This document shows, one piece after another, positions 53,679 through 61,752 of a stretch of DNA of 64,000 nucleotides. The notes beneath the pieces are model-generated. The model did not search any database. It saw only the letters and a list, made by a program, of their open reading frames with translations, and was not told the origin of the DNA. Source of the stretch: Exiguobacterium sp. s48. GTDB lineage: Bacteria; Bacillota; Bacilli; Exiguobacteriales; Exiguobacteriaceae. Position 1 is the first letter of the stretch. Each line of letters begins with the position of its first letter. The stretch spans positions 1,798,001 through 1,862,000 of the forward strand of contig NZ_JACSKC010000001.1 of NCBI RefSeq assembly GCF_018617395.1, given 5' to 3'. Both the position numbers and the translations under genes were made by a program.

Positions 53679-54146
53679 TCACTCTGGGCGAATGAGTCGT
53701 TTCTTCAAGACGTGCACGCGAGTCCCTTTATTCGTGACCGAATCCTTTTCATATACGTACCCGTTCCGTTTCCAAAATCGCTGTGCCCTCTCATTATGAG
53801 GAAGCACCCCTAACCGAAATTCCGTTTGATATGGACGCATATATTGATCTTCCAATTGATCATACAACGTTTGCGCCAAGCCCGTCCCGTGAAGAGATTC
53901 TTCAACGACGAACAAACCAAGCCAAAGCGAACCATCGACCGGGTGTTTTTTCAAGAGGTCGGCAATTGCCACGATCCGCTCTTTGTCGCGAAAAATCAGG
54001 CTAACGGTACCTTCTTCTTCAAAATCCGCCACGTTCTCGTCACGAAACATCTCGACAGATTGTTTATTCAACCGAGCGAAGGTATGTTGACACATTAAAA
54101 AATCTTCTAACGCCAGTCGATCCTCGGCAGTGTATAGTCGAATCAT
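53679..54146 (-). CDS. GNAT acetyltransferase inside the MurNAc locus
   Basis: 155 residues: MIRLYTAEDRLALEDFLMCQH, VSLIFRDKERIVAIADLLKKHPVDGSLWLGLFVVEESLHGTGLAQTLYDQLE with the acetyl-CoA loop near residue 93, and FRLGVLPHNERAQRFWKRNGYVYEKD. Its ATG overlaps the murR stop (ATGA), so it is translated together with murR and separated from murQ by the operator region. A role in amino-sugar acetylation is tempting but not shown. Confidence 0.85.
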   Translation of the reverse strand: MIRLYTAEDRLALEDFLMCQHTFARLNKQSVEMFRDENVADFEEEGTVSLIFRDKERIVAIADLLKKHPVDGSLWLGLFVVEESLHGTGLAQTLYDQLEDQYMRPYQTEFRLGVLPHNERAQRFWKRNGYVYEKDSVTNKGTRVHVLKKRLIRPE

Positions 54147-54991
54147 CGGCGCAATTTCACCATCTCATCCCGGGCTTCAGCGTATCGATCAATCAACCCT
54201 TCTCCCTTTCGGTGCAAGAGACCCATGTATAACGTATCGACAATCGTCAATTGCGTCATCCGTGAGGCGATACTTGCGATTCGGAAGTCACTCTCAACGT
54301 TCGGTGTGCAGAGTCGTACGTCCGCTTCCCGATAGAGTGGTGATTTATCTAAATTGGTGATGGCGATGACAGGCACTCGTTTCTTTTTCGCAAATCGAAC
54401 GAGTTCGAGTACATCTTTTGTTCGTCCTGACGTGCTGATTGCGACGAATACATCAGACTTTCCTAAATGCGGAATCAGCGACAGCATATAATGAAAATCC
54501 GGAGAGGTCGTGGCCGCATAGCCAAGTTTTGTGAATTTATAGTGTGCATCGATGGCTGCCGTTGATGAACCACCGACCCCATAGAAGACGACACGATTCG
54601 CACGCGCGAACAAATCTACCGCATGTTCGAGCTCTCGTTTATCCATCGCTTCGGCACATGCTTCGATGGCTACCTTGTTCACATGAATGACTTTTTGGAA
54701 CGAGTCATACGGTGTATCTTTTTGCTGGAGGACGTTGAAGTCCGTCAATGTCGTCTCCGTGACGGCCAAGTCTTTCACAAGGGCTAGTTTAAATGCTTTA
54801 AAACTATCAATCCCGACGACTCGAGCGAAACGAACGATACTCGCCTCGGACACATCCGTCTTTTGGGCAAGTTCTTTTGTTGTCATGTTTGGAATGAGCG
54901 TTGAGTGGGACAAAATATAATCTGCGATCTTCTTTTCGACCGCTGTCATATCCTCTTTCGCTAAATCAATTTTCGTAAGTAAGGATTCCAT
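54143..54991 (-). CDS. murR: RpiR-family regulator of MurNAc recycling
   Basis: 282 residues. N-terminal RpiR HTH (MTAVEKKIADYILSHSTLIPNMTTKELAQ, VSEASIVRFARVVG) and C-terminal SIS domain (VVFYGVGGSSTAAIDAHYKFTKLG, VFVAISTSGRTKDVLELVRFAKKK) binding a phosphosugar. By context it regulates murQ-murP-mupG; the known effector of MurR is MurNAc-6-P. The GNAT gene overlaps its end. No own operator is obvious upstream. Confidence 0.9.
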   Translation of the reverse strand: MESLLTKIDLAKEDMTAVEKKIADYILSHSTLIPNMTTKELAQKTDVSEASIVRFARVVGIDSFKAFKLALVKDLAVTETTLTDFNVLQQKDTPYDSFQKVIHVNKVAIEACAEAMDKRELEHAVDLFARANRVVFYGVGGSSTAAIDAHYKFTKLGYAATTSPDFHYMLSLIPHLGKSDVFVAISTSGRTKDVLELVRFAKKKRVPVIAITNLDKSPLYREADVRLCTPNVESDFRIASIASRMTQLTIVDTLYMGLLHRKGEGLIDRYAEARDEMVKLRR

Positions 54992-55060
54992 CGGGTCATC
55001 CCCTTCCTGCTACTATTGTCCCTTTATGATAGCGGATTCTTTCCTCATATTCCAATCACC

Positions 55061-55088
55061 TAAAAAAGGTCGAGCGTACGCCCGACCT
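55061..55088 (-). terminator. Terminator after the YpfJ-type peptidase gene
   Basis: AGGTCGGGCG / CGCTCGACCT stem (one mismatch) followed by six T on the reverse strand. Confidence 0.85.
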
Positions 55089-55941
55089 ATAAATTGTTCG
55101 AATTGAACGTGTCCCCGCCTTGAATGGCACCGTTCTCGAACCCTTTTTCAAACCATCGCATACGTTGTTCCGACGTCCCGTGTGTAAACGAATCCGGTGT
55201 CACATATCCACGTGACTGACGCTGTAACGTATCATCCCCAATTTGATGGGCGGCGTTCATCGCTTCTTCGACATCCCCAGCCTCAAGATAGCCGAGTCCT
55301 TGTGCATGATGGGCCCAAACGCCCGCGTAATAGTCTGCCTGTAACTCGAATCGGACGAGATAACGATTGAACTCGGTCTCACTCATCTCGTTACGAAGCG
55401 GCATAATCTCTTCAGTCGTCCCGAGAAGCGTTTGGACATGGTGTCCGACTTCGTGGGCGACAACATAGGCCATCGCAAAATCACCTGGTGCATTGAAACG
55501 TTGGCTCAGTTCATCGTAAAAGCTCAAATCGATATATAGATTTTGGTCGCCAGGACAATAGAACGGACCAACGGCAGACCCAGCAATGCCACAAGCGGAT
55601 TCAACTTGTCCGGAGAATAGGACGAGCGTCGGCTCTTCATACGTCATCCCGTTTTCAGCGAAGATGTCGGTCCATACTTCTTCCGTATCTTTTAAGACGA
55701 CCGCTACAAAGTCTGCCATCTCCTCTTCCCTTGCCGTTCCTGTATATGCTCCTTCTGATTGAGGTTCCCCGAGTCCGATATTATTGACGATGTCCGTTGT
55801 ACTGCCCCCGTTCAACAATGTAAAGACGATGACGAGAATCAATCCGAGGCCACCACCGACTCCGGCAATGCCCTTTCCTCCGATGCTACGCCCGCGTCGA
55901 TCCTCAACGTTCCGGCTCTGTTGTCTCCCTTTCCACTTCAT
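55087..55941 (-). CDS. Membrane-anchored zinc metallopeptidase, YpfJ type
   Basis: 284 residues: basic N-terminus, one membrane segment (IAGVGGGLGLILVIVFTLLNGG, residues about 24-45), then an extracellular zincin domain with CGIAGSAVGPFYCPGDQNLYID (two Cys), the zinc helix AYVVAHEVGHHVQTLLG and a downstream ELQADYYAGVWAHHAQ glutamate. This is the neutral zinc metallopeptidase family (YpfJ). Substrate unknown, presumably surface proteins. Single gene. Confidence 0.92.
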   Translation of the reverse strand: MKWKGRQQSRNVEDRRGRSIGGKGIAGVGGGLGLILVIVFTLLNGGSTTDIVNNIGLGEPQSEGAYTGTAREEEMADFVAVVLKDTEEVWTDIFAENGMTYEEPTLVLFSGQVESACGIAGSAVGPFYCPGDQNLYIDLSFYDELSQRFNAPGDFAMAYVVAHEVGHHVQTLLGTTEEIMPLRNEMSETEFNRYLVRFELQADYYAGVWAHHAQGLGYLEAGDVEEAMNAAHQIGDDTLQRQSRGYVTPDSFTHGTSEQRMRWFEKGFENGAIQGGDTFNSNNL

Positions 55942-56089
55942 CCCGATTCCTCCTACATTCGCTCTGTCTTGTTTATTACCCCAAATCCAGTAAAAGTGAG
56001 CTCATGTTTCTCCATAGATGAGAATTTTCTTTTCTAGAGGATGTGGATTCACTACAATGAAAGAGACTTCATAAAAGGAGGAACAACCC

Positions 56090-56278
56090 ATGCCTTATGT
56101 AACGGTAAAAATGCTCCCAGGTCGTACTGTAGAGCAAAAACGTGCGTTGATTGAAAAAGTAACGGACGCCGTCTCCGAAACGACGAACGCGCCAAAAGAG
56201 AACATCACCGTCTTCATCGAAGAGATGGATGCGACACATTACGGTCAAGCCGGTGTGATGCATGCGGATAAGAAATAA
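56090..56278 (+). CDS. 4-oxalocrotonate tautomerase family protein
   Basis: 62 residues beginning M-PYVTVKMLPGRTVEQKRALIEKVTDAVSE, so the catalytic N-terminal Pro is exposed after Met removal; Arg11 (GR in LPGRT) and the C-terminal helical hairpin fit the family. The ribosome site AAAGGAGG precedes the ATG. Such hexameric tautomerases isomerise 2-hydroxymuconate-like acids; in Bacilli the true substrate is usually unknown. A TACAAT -10-like box lies at 56053-56058. Confidence 0.93.
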   Translation: MPYVTVKMLPGRTVEQKRALIEKVTDAVSETTNAPKENITVFIEEMDATHYGQAGVMHADKK

Positions 56279-56285
56279 GTGACAA

Positions 56286-56314
56286 ACGGACTCCTAATAT
56301 GGAGTCCGTTTTTC
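56286..56314 (+). terminator. Terminator after the tautomerase gene
   Basis: 9-bp stem ACGGACTCC / GGAGTCCGT with loop TAATAT and five T. Confidence 0.9.
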
Positions 56315-56328
56315 GTCTAAGCACCGTA

Positions 56329-56982
56329 TCAACAATGTATCCGTTGAACTTCTTGAATCTTCGCTTGTAGCCCACAAAGAACCTCTTCAATGAAATCATC
56401 AACCTCTTCAGGAGACATATACATATATGTATGTTGCGGGTCGAACGGATGTGTCTCGTAAAAGGATGTGATGTTCTGAATTTGTTTTTTCGTCTGTCCT
56501 TGAGGAAAAAACGGTAAGACGTCTGCGAACGACGTGATGTGACGGAAGTCCGTCCAAAAGATATGATTCGGATGTTTTGCCAAGTACTCAAAATCAATCC
56601 CATACCAGTCCGTTTTGACTAAACGGGTATAGTCTGGTGTCCCGGCGATTGCCTTTACAATCGGTTCTTCCTTTTTCGCACGTGTTAACCGCACCCAATA
56701 TTCGTCTGTGACCAGATGAAAGTAGTAACCGACTAAATAAGACCATTCGGCGCTCGTATATCGCTCAGGGTCGGTCAAGTATGTCTTTTTGAACAAGTCG
56801 GACGAGATCCCGTTCTCCGTTTTGAAATGCGTGATGGTTTTCGGTGGTTCAGGACGTCCGTCCGCTCCGACCAGTCCACAATCCGGACCGATATTCCCAA
56901 CTAAAAAAGATAGACGGTCAAACGAGGAATCCGTCTCAAGAATCCTCTCCGCTATTCGAAAATGCGTCACCCATGTTGCCAT
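56329..56982 (-). CDS. Zn-dependent phospholipase C-like hydrolase
   Basis: 217 residues: MATWVTHFRIAERIL with the first conserved His, FLVGNIGPDCG (Asp), THFKTE, SYLVGYYFHLVTDEYW (HLxxD) and HIFWTDFRHITSFA. The spaced His/Asp residues match the zinc-dependent phospholipase C / S1-P1 nuclease-like family (PF00882). Cytoplasmic by sequence. ATG 56982 follows GGAGGA; a longer frame to 57003 is less well supported. Probably co-transcribed with the Na/Pi transporter gene upstream. Confidence 0.8.
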   Translation of the reverse strand: MATWVTHFRIAERILETDSSFDRLSFLVGNIGPDCGLVGADGRPEPPKTITHFKTENGISSDLFKKTYLTDPERYTSAEWSYLVGYYFHLVTDEYWVRLTRAKKEEPIVKAIAGTPDYTRLVKTDWYGIDFEYLAKHPNHIFWTDFRHITSFADVLPFFPQGQTKKQIQNITSFYETHPFDPQHTYMYMSPEEVDDFIEEVLCGLQAKIQEVQRIHC

Positions 56983-57003
56983 TTTTATTCCTCCATTTCT
57001 CAT

Positions 57004-58590
57004 TCAATCTTCCCTATTCACGTCGAACCGCTCGCTCGGAACAGTCGGTTTAATCAAGTGACGAGTCGCTCGCCAGATGTGGTAGCCGATACGGTCGAGC
57101 CAAAGCAACACTTGCACTTTTTGTATCGTCAGGTCCATCTCCATTTGGTTCGCCGCTGTTTCTTCTAACAGTTCCGAACGATGTGCTTTCCGATACTCCG
57201 CCAGTTGTTTCGAGGCCTGTTTCCACATCTTCGAATCTTCCGGCGGCGTGTGATGATTCAGTTGATTCACAAGGTCAAGTTCATGTAAGACCAGCTCTCG
57301 TGCCGTCAAAAAGTCGGTGTCCCGAAGTGCGTGGACCGGTTCGACCTCTCGCAAGACATACAACCAGCGTTCGAGATGATCAATTGTATGCAAGAGGGAG
57401 AGATGTTGGCCATAATCATTTTGTTTCCCCTCATCCTCAAGACGAATCGTACTTAAAAAGACGCGAACATCGCTCAACGTCTTATCGACGAGGATCAATT
57501 CATCCTCACGAAGACGCCCCCCACGGACGAGCAACTCGGTCTCGTTCCCTAAATAACGTTCGATTTCGAGTAGGGAACGTCGTGCCGCTTCCAAAGCAAC
57601 GGTCGGGAGTTGCGACATATTTTTGTCGAGCAGACGCGTCAATTTTTCAGAGCGACTCGGAATCCACTTCAGTAATCGACGCGCAAACGGCTTATAAAAC
57701 GGCAAAAATAGGAGCACCCCGAGTAAATGGAAGGTTGTATGGAACAAGGCAAGGCGTAACAAATCGTTCCAGTTGAACCAATCCGCTACTCGGTTCACCA
57801 CAGAGAAGAGAACAGGGAACGTGAGCCACCCGATGAGGACAATCGATACATGGTAGATGGCGTGAGCCAACACGATACGCCGCGCAGATTTCCACCCTCC
57901 GAGCGAACCGAGTGCCACGACAAGGCTCGTCCCCGCACTCTGACCGAGCACCAAATAAGCAGCCTGCGGGAGTGAAATCGCCACTGTCGCAAGGGCCGTC
58001 ATCGTTAACACGAGTCCAATCGTCGACGACTGAAGGACGGCGGTCATCATGAACCCGATTCCAATCAGAACGGCCTGATGCAGAACGGTCATCTCACCGG
58101 CCGAGCCAAACGAGAACGTGACGACATCCCGCATCGCTTCTTGTAGCGTCCCAATGCCAACAAAAATCAACCCGATACTGACGAGAAACAGTCCAACACG
58201 GCGAAGGCGCGGACGGGAGAGACGAACCGCCATCCCGATTCCAATGAGCGGCAGAAACAACTGGCGCACGTCTAAATTGTAGCCGAGGACGGCAATGATC
58301 CACCCGGTCGTCGCACTCCCTACATTGGCCCCAATGATGAGCGGCAACGATTGTGTGAACGTGAGGAGTCCTGCACTCACAAACCCAATCGTCATCAACG
58401 TCATGACCGAAGAAGATTGGAATAAGGCTGTTAACATTGCACCGAGTGCCGCTCCAGATATCGATCCGTCGGTGAACTGATTCAACCGATGACGTAATCG
58501 TGTCCCCGCCCATTTTTTGAGCGTATCCGTCAGTAACATCATCCCGAGTAAAAAAATCCCGATTCCACCAATCAGTGTCGCAATCTCCAT
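57004..58590 (-). CDS. Na/Pi cotransporter family protein with PhoU-like tail
   Basis: 528 residues. About nine membrane segments in two repeats, each with a QSS motif (ALFQSSSVMTLMTIGFVSAG and AVLQSSTIGLVLTMTALA), typical of the NptA/YjbB family, followed by a helical PhoU-like cytoplasmic domain (about 330-528). Likely phosphate transport, perhaps efflux, as for E. coli YjbB. GGGGCGTG-type ribosome site. It starts 22 bp after the HD-hydrolase gene on the same strand. Confidence 0.93.
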   Translation of the reverse strand: MEIATLIGGIGIFLLGMMLLTDTLKKWAGTRLRHRLNQFTDGSISGAALGAMLTALFQSSSVMTLMTIGFVSAGLLTFTQSLPLIIGANVGSATTGWIIAVLGYNLDVRQLFLPLIGIGMAVRLSRPRLRRVGLFLVSIGLIFVGIGTLQEAMRDVVTFSFGSAGEMTVLHQAVLIGIGFMMTAVLQSSTIGLVLTMTALATVAISLPQAAYLVLGQSAGTSLVVALGSLGGWKSARRIVLAHAIYHVSIVLIGWLTFPVLFSVVNRVADWFNWNDLLRLALFHTTFHLLGVLLFLPFYKPFARRLLKWIPSRSEKLTRLLDKNMSQLPTVALEAARRSLLEIERYLGNETELLVRGGRLREDELILVDKTLSDVRVFLSTIRLEDEGKQNDYGQHLSLLHTIDHLERWLYVLREVEPVHALRDTDFLTARELVLHELDLVNQLNHHTPPEDSKMWKQASKQLAEYRKAHRSELLEETAANQMEMDLTIQKVQVLLWLDRIGYHIWRATRHLIKPTVPSERFDVNRED

Positions 58591-58612
58591 CGTGTCACGC
58601 CCCTTTGCGTGT

Positions 58613-59908
58613 TCAATCGTCTTTTAATGTTGATAATATCCACGATTTTTCGTTCGCATGATCTTTTAAATTCAACAACACATCTTCCGGGTAATAGATT
58701 TTCTCATCCGACTGCCTCGAGTTCAAAATCGATTGAACGAGCATCGAAACCTCTGAAATCTCTTTGCGCTCCCCGTCATTCATCTGTAGATAAATTCCTT
58801 CATACTTACCCTGCCCTTTGTATAAATCATAAGGTAGCTGACTCAACTGGTCTTCAAGCAGATAGTATGTCGGCGGTAGCCCGATCGTCTCCATCGTCTG
58901 TCGCAGGCGCTCCATATAACGGACGCGATTCGCTTCCGGGAAGTTTTTATATTTTAATAATCGGCGATTCACGAAACGACTTGAAAGATCAGCTAAAATG
59001 GCATCGTCTTCCTCCATCCATTCTTGGAAATAGAAGTAGACGACCGTCTCGTCCAATTTCAAATATTGTTCGAGTGACATACCCGTTCGTTCAAAAATCG
59101 GCAAGAAATGTTTCGGCGTCATGTTAAACTTATAACCACTCTCATAGAGTTCCTGCGCCCGCTCAAGAATCGCTTTTAAGAGAAGATCACTCGACCGTGT
59201 CGCCGGATGCAGGTATACTTGCCAATACATTTGATAGCGGCGCATGATGTAATCTTCAATCGTATGCATACCCGACTGTTTGACCACGACTTGGTCTTCA
59301 TCCGGGCGCAAGACGCGTAACATGCGTTCTAAGTCAAACTTTCCATAACTGACACCCGCAAAGTGAGCATCGCGCAATAAATAGTCCATCCGGTCAACAT
59401 CAAGCTGCGAGCTGAGCATATTGACGATCAAGCGATTCGGATGCGTCTTGTTGATAATCGAGGCCACTTCTTCCGCAAACCCGACACCCATCTCAGATAA
59501 CACCTTATTGACTTCGGTATCCCCTAAAATGATTCGTTCCGTCCACACTTCATGCCGAACGGAAAAGACGTGTTCGAACGCGTGCGAGAATGGACCGTGT
59601 CCGACGTCATGCAAGAGCGCTGCCGCTAACAATAACTCACGATCACGGTCGTCCCATTCCGGGTATTGTTGGAACTGATCGATCAACTGGCGTGCGATTT
59701 CGTATACGCCGAGCGAATGATGGAATCGGGTGTGCTCCGCCCCATGAAACGTCAAAAAAGACGTACCGAGTTGTTTGATGCGACGCAACCGCTGAAATTC
59801 TTTCGTATTGATCAGCTCCCAAATGAGGTGATCGTAAACATAAATATATCGATGTACCGGATCCTTAAATACTTTCGAGCCAGATAGTTGTCCTCGTGAC
59901 GAGTACAT
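58613..59908 (-). CDS. HD-domain dNTP hydrolase (YwfO-like)
   Basis: 431 residues. HD motif set: RFHHSLGVYEIARQ (His), LLHDVGHGPFSHAFEHVF (His-Asp), and LDVDRMDYLLRDAHFAGVSYG (Asp), preceded by FQRLRRIKQLGTSFLTFHGAEHTR. This is the dGTPase/SAMHD1-like group typified by B. subtilis YwfO. Probably dephosphorylates dNTPs. Divergent from lipL, as ywfO and ywfL are near each other in B. subtilis. Confidence 0.93.
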   Translation of the reverse strand: MYSSRGQLSGSKVFKDPVHRYIYVYDHLIWELINTKEFQRLRRIKQLGTSFLTFHGAEHTRFHHSLGVYEIARQLIDQFQQYPEWDDRDRELLLAAALLHDVGHGPFSHAFEHVFSVRHEVWTERIILGDTEVNKVLSEMGVGFAEEVASIINKTHPNRLIVNMLSSQLDVDRMDYLLRDAHFAGVSYGKFDLERMLRVLRPDEDQVVVKQSGMHTIEDYIMRRYQMYWQVYLHPATRSSDLLLKAILERAQELYESGYKFNMTPKHFLPIFERTGMSLEQYLKLDETVVYFYFQEWMEEDDAILADLSSRFVNRRLLKYKNFPEANRVRYMERLRQTMETIGLPPTYYLLEDQLSQLPYDLYKGQGKYEGIYLQMNDGERKEISEVSMLVQSILNSRQSDEKIYYPEDVLLNLKDHANEKSWILSTLKDD

Positions 59909-59970
59909 GACATGCCCTCCTACGTTTCGTTATGTTCTAGATTCGACTTCAAACGAATCGTTCCCTCCAT

Positions 59971-59978
59971 GCTATAAT
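59971..59978 (+). promoter_or_regulatory. Extended -10 promoter of lipL
   Basis: TGC-TATAAT (TATAAT at 59973-59978) is an extended -10 element; there is no good -35 at 17 bp. It lies about 30 bp before the lipL start. Confidence 0.5.
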
Positions 59979-60009
59979 GAGAAGGAAAATTTTTTGTGAA
60001 AAGGAATTA

Positions 60010-60858
60010 ATGTATATGATTCATCCATTATTAAGACAACCGAGCTATCGCATCATCGATCAATCGAGTCTCGGCCCGATGTTTCAAGCGGAACAATCGT
60101 TTGCGACCGATGATACGTTATGTGCGTCAACGCAAGAACGAGGTGCCGTCTTGCGGGCATGGGTGCACACTGACACGATTGTCCTCGGAATCCAAGACGC
60201 CCGACTGCCACACCTGAAAGAGGGTGTTCGTTATCTACATGAGCGGGGATTCCGTCCCGTCGTCCGAAACTCAGGCGGGTTAGCCGTCGTGCTAGACGAT
60301 GACGTCCTCAACCTTTCGTTAATTTTACCCGAGAAGGACGGGATTCAAATCGACAGCGGCTATGAGGCCATGACCTCGCTCATTCAACACATGTTTCAGG
60401 ATGTCACGAATGACATCGTTCCCGGTGAAGTCGTCGGTTCATACTGTCCGGGAAGTTTCGACTTGTCGATTGACGGTAAAAAGTTCGCCGGCATTTCGCA
60501 ACGACGCGTTCGTGGCGGTGTCGCCGTTCAAATTTATTTGAGCGTGAGACAGAGCGGGAGCGCACGTGCTGAAATCATCCGCGACTTTTACGACCTTGCC
60601 ATCCAAGGGGAAGCGACGAAGTTCACGTACCCGACCATTGTACCGGAAACGATGGCTTCGCTTGAAGACTTGCTTGGGATTCCACTCACCGTGCAAGATG
60701 TCCTGACTCGGGCCTACCGCGTTCTTTCCACTGTCAGTTCGCTCCAAAACGCGACATTAACGGCTGACGAACAAACGATGTTCACAAGTCAGTTCGAACG
60801 CATGTGGAAACGGAATGAACCGTTACGCGACATTGAACAACAATTAACAGAGGAGTGA
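60010..60858 (+). CDS. lipL: Octanoyl-GcvH:protein N-octanoyltransferase
   Basis: 282 residues. SYRIIDQSSLGPMFQAEQSFATDDTLC, TIVLGIQDARLPHLKEG, VRNSGGLAVVLDDDVLNLSLILPE, and the catalytic Cys in GEVVGSYCPGSFDLSIDGKKFAGISQRR follow B. subtilis LipL (YwfL) closely. The enzyme moves octanoyl groups from GcvH to the E2 subunits of 2-oxoacid dehydrogenases. ATG 60010 has AAAAGGA 4-5 nt upstream; ATG 60016 is possible. The DegV gene begins 8 bp downstream. Confidence 0.95.
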   Translation: MYMIHPLLRQPSYRIIDQSSLGPMFQAEQSFATDDTLCASTQERGAVLRAWVHTDTIVLGIQDARLPHLKEGVRYLHERGFRPVVRNSGGLAVVLDDDVLNLSLILPEKDGIQIDSGYEAMTSLIQHMFQDVTNDIVPGEVVGSYCPGSFDLSIDGKKFAGISQRRVRGGVAVQIYLSVRQSGSARAEIIRDFYDLAIQGEATKFTYPTIVPETMASLEDLLGIPLTVQDVLTRAYRVLSTVSSLQNATLTADEQTMFTSQFERMWKRNEPLRDIEQQLTEE

Positions 60859-60866
60859 TTCATCCA

Positions 60867-61712
60867 ATGTTTAAACTGATTACAGATACCGGTGCTGATT
60901 TGACTCACGATCAAATTATCGAATTCGGTCTTGAGATTTTACCGCTCGGTGTCATCATCGACAACGAAGAATTTTTAGACGGGGAAACGATTCAATCCAT
61001 CGAAGTGTACGAAGCGATGCGTCAAGGCAAGACGCCGAAGACGTTCCAAATCGAGGCATCACGAATCGAACATTGTTTCCGTCAACACCTCGAGTCTGGA
61101 ATCCCGTTCTTATATCTCGCTTTCTCCGGAGAACTCTCCGGTACATACCAAACCGCTGTCATGGTCGGTGAAATGTTGAAAGAAGAATATCCGGACAGTT
61201 CATTCAAGGTTCTCGATACACGGACAGCCTCTGTCGGACAAGCATTGTTCGTCAAAACGGTCGCAGCGTATAGCCAAGATCATACGTATGAAGAAACAGT
61301 GGAATATGCTGCTTCTCTCGTCGGCAAAGTCCGTCACTTGTTCACGGTCGAATCGCTCGAATATTTGATGCGAGGCGGACGTGTGTCGAAAGCGAGTGCT
61401 TTTATCGGAGACTTATTGACGATTCTACCGTTATTGACGGTAGAGGACGGCAAGCTCGTCCCGATTGAAAAAGTACGCGGTCATAAAAAGGTCATGCGCC
61501 GTATGGTCGAATGGACGATGGAGTCGAAGTCACTCGTCGAGAACGGGGACCTCTTCATCGGTCACGGTGACGACCTTGAAAAAGCGGAACAGTTCGAGAA
61601 GATGGTCCTTGAACATGTTCAACCGAAACACATCACGAAAACACTTGTCGGCTCTGCCATCGGTGCCCATACCGGTCCAGGTCTACTCGTCATCGCCTAT
61701 TTAGAGGCATGA
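60867..61712 (+). CDS. DegV family fatty-acid-binding protein
   Basis: 281 residues: FKLITDTGADLTHDQIIEF, LPLGVIIDNEEFLDG, the loop LYLAFSGELSGTYQTA holding the lipid head-group Ser/Thr, VLDTRTASVGQALFV, LEYLMRGGRVSKASAFIGDLLTILPLL, and GHGDDLEKAEQF. This is the DegV/FakB fold that holds a fatty acid for phosphorylation by FakA. ATG 60867 has AGGAGTGA 8 nt upstream. Likely co-transcribed with lipL, a natural pairing of acyl-chain genes. Confidence 0.94.
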   Translation: MFKLITDTGADLTHDQIIEFGLEILPLGVIIDNEEFLDGETIQSIEVYEAMRQGKTPKTFQIEASRIEHCFRQHLESGIPFLYLAFSGELSGTYQTAVMVGEMLKEEYPDSSFKVLDTRTASVGQALFVKTVAAYSQDHTYEETVEYAASLVGKVRHLFTVESLEYLMRGGRVSKASAFIGDLLTILPLLTVEDGKLVPIEKVRGHKKVMRRMVEWTMESKSLVENGDLFIGHGDDLEKAEQFEKMVLEHVQPKHITKTLVGSAIGAHTGPGLLVIAYLEA

Positions 61713-61751
61713 AAAATGAGCTCTCCCGATTTTCGGGCGAGCTCATTTTCG
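61712..61751. terminator. Bidirectional terminator between degV and nagZ
   Basis: AAAATGAGCTC-T-CCCGA / TCGGG-C-GAGCTCATTTT hairpin with T-rich ends on both strands. Confidence 0.9.
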
Positions 61752-61752
61752 T

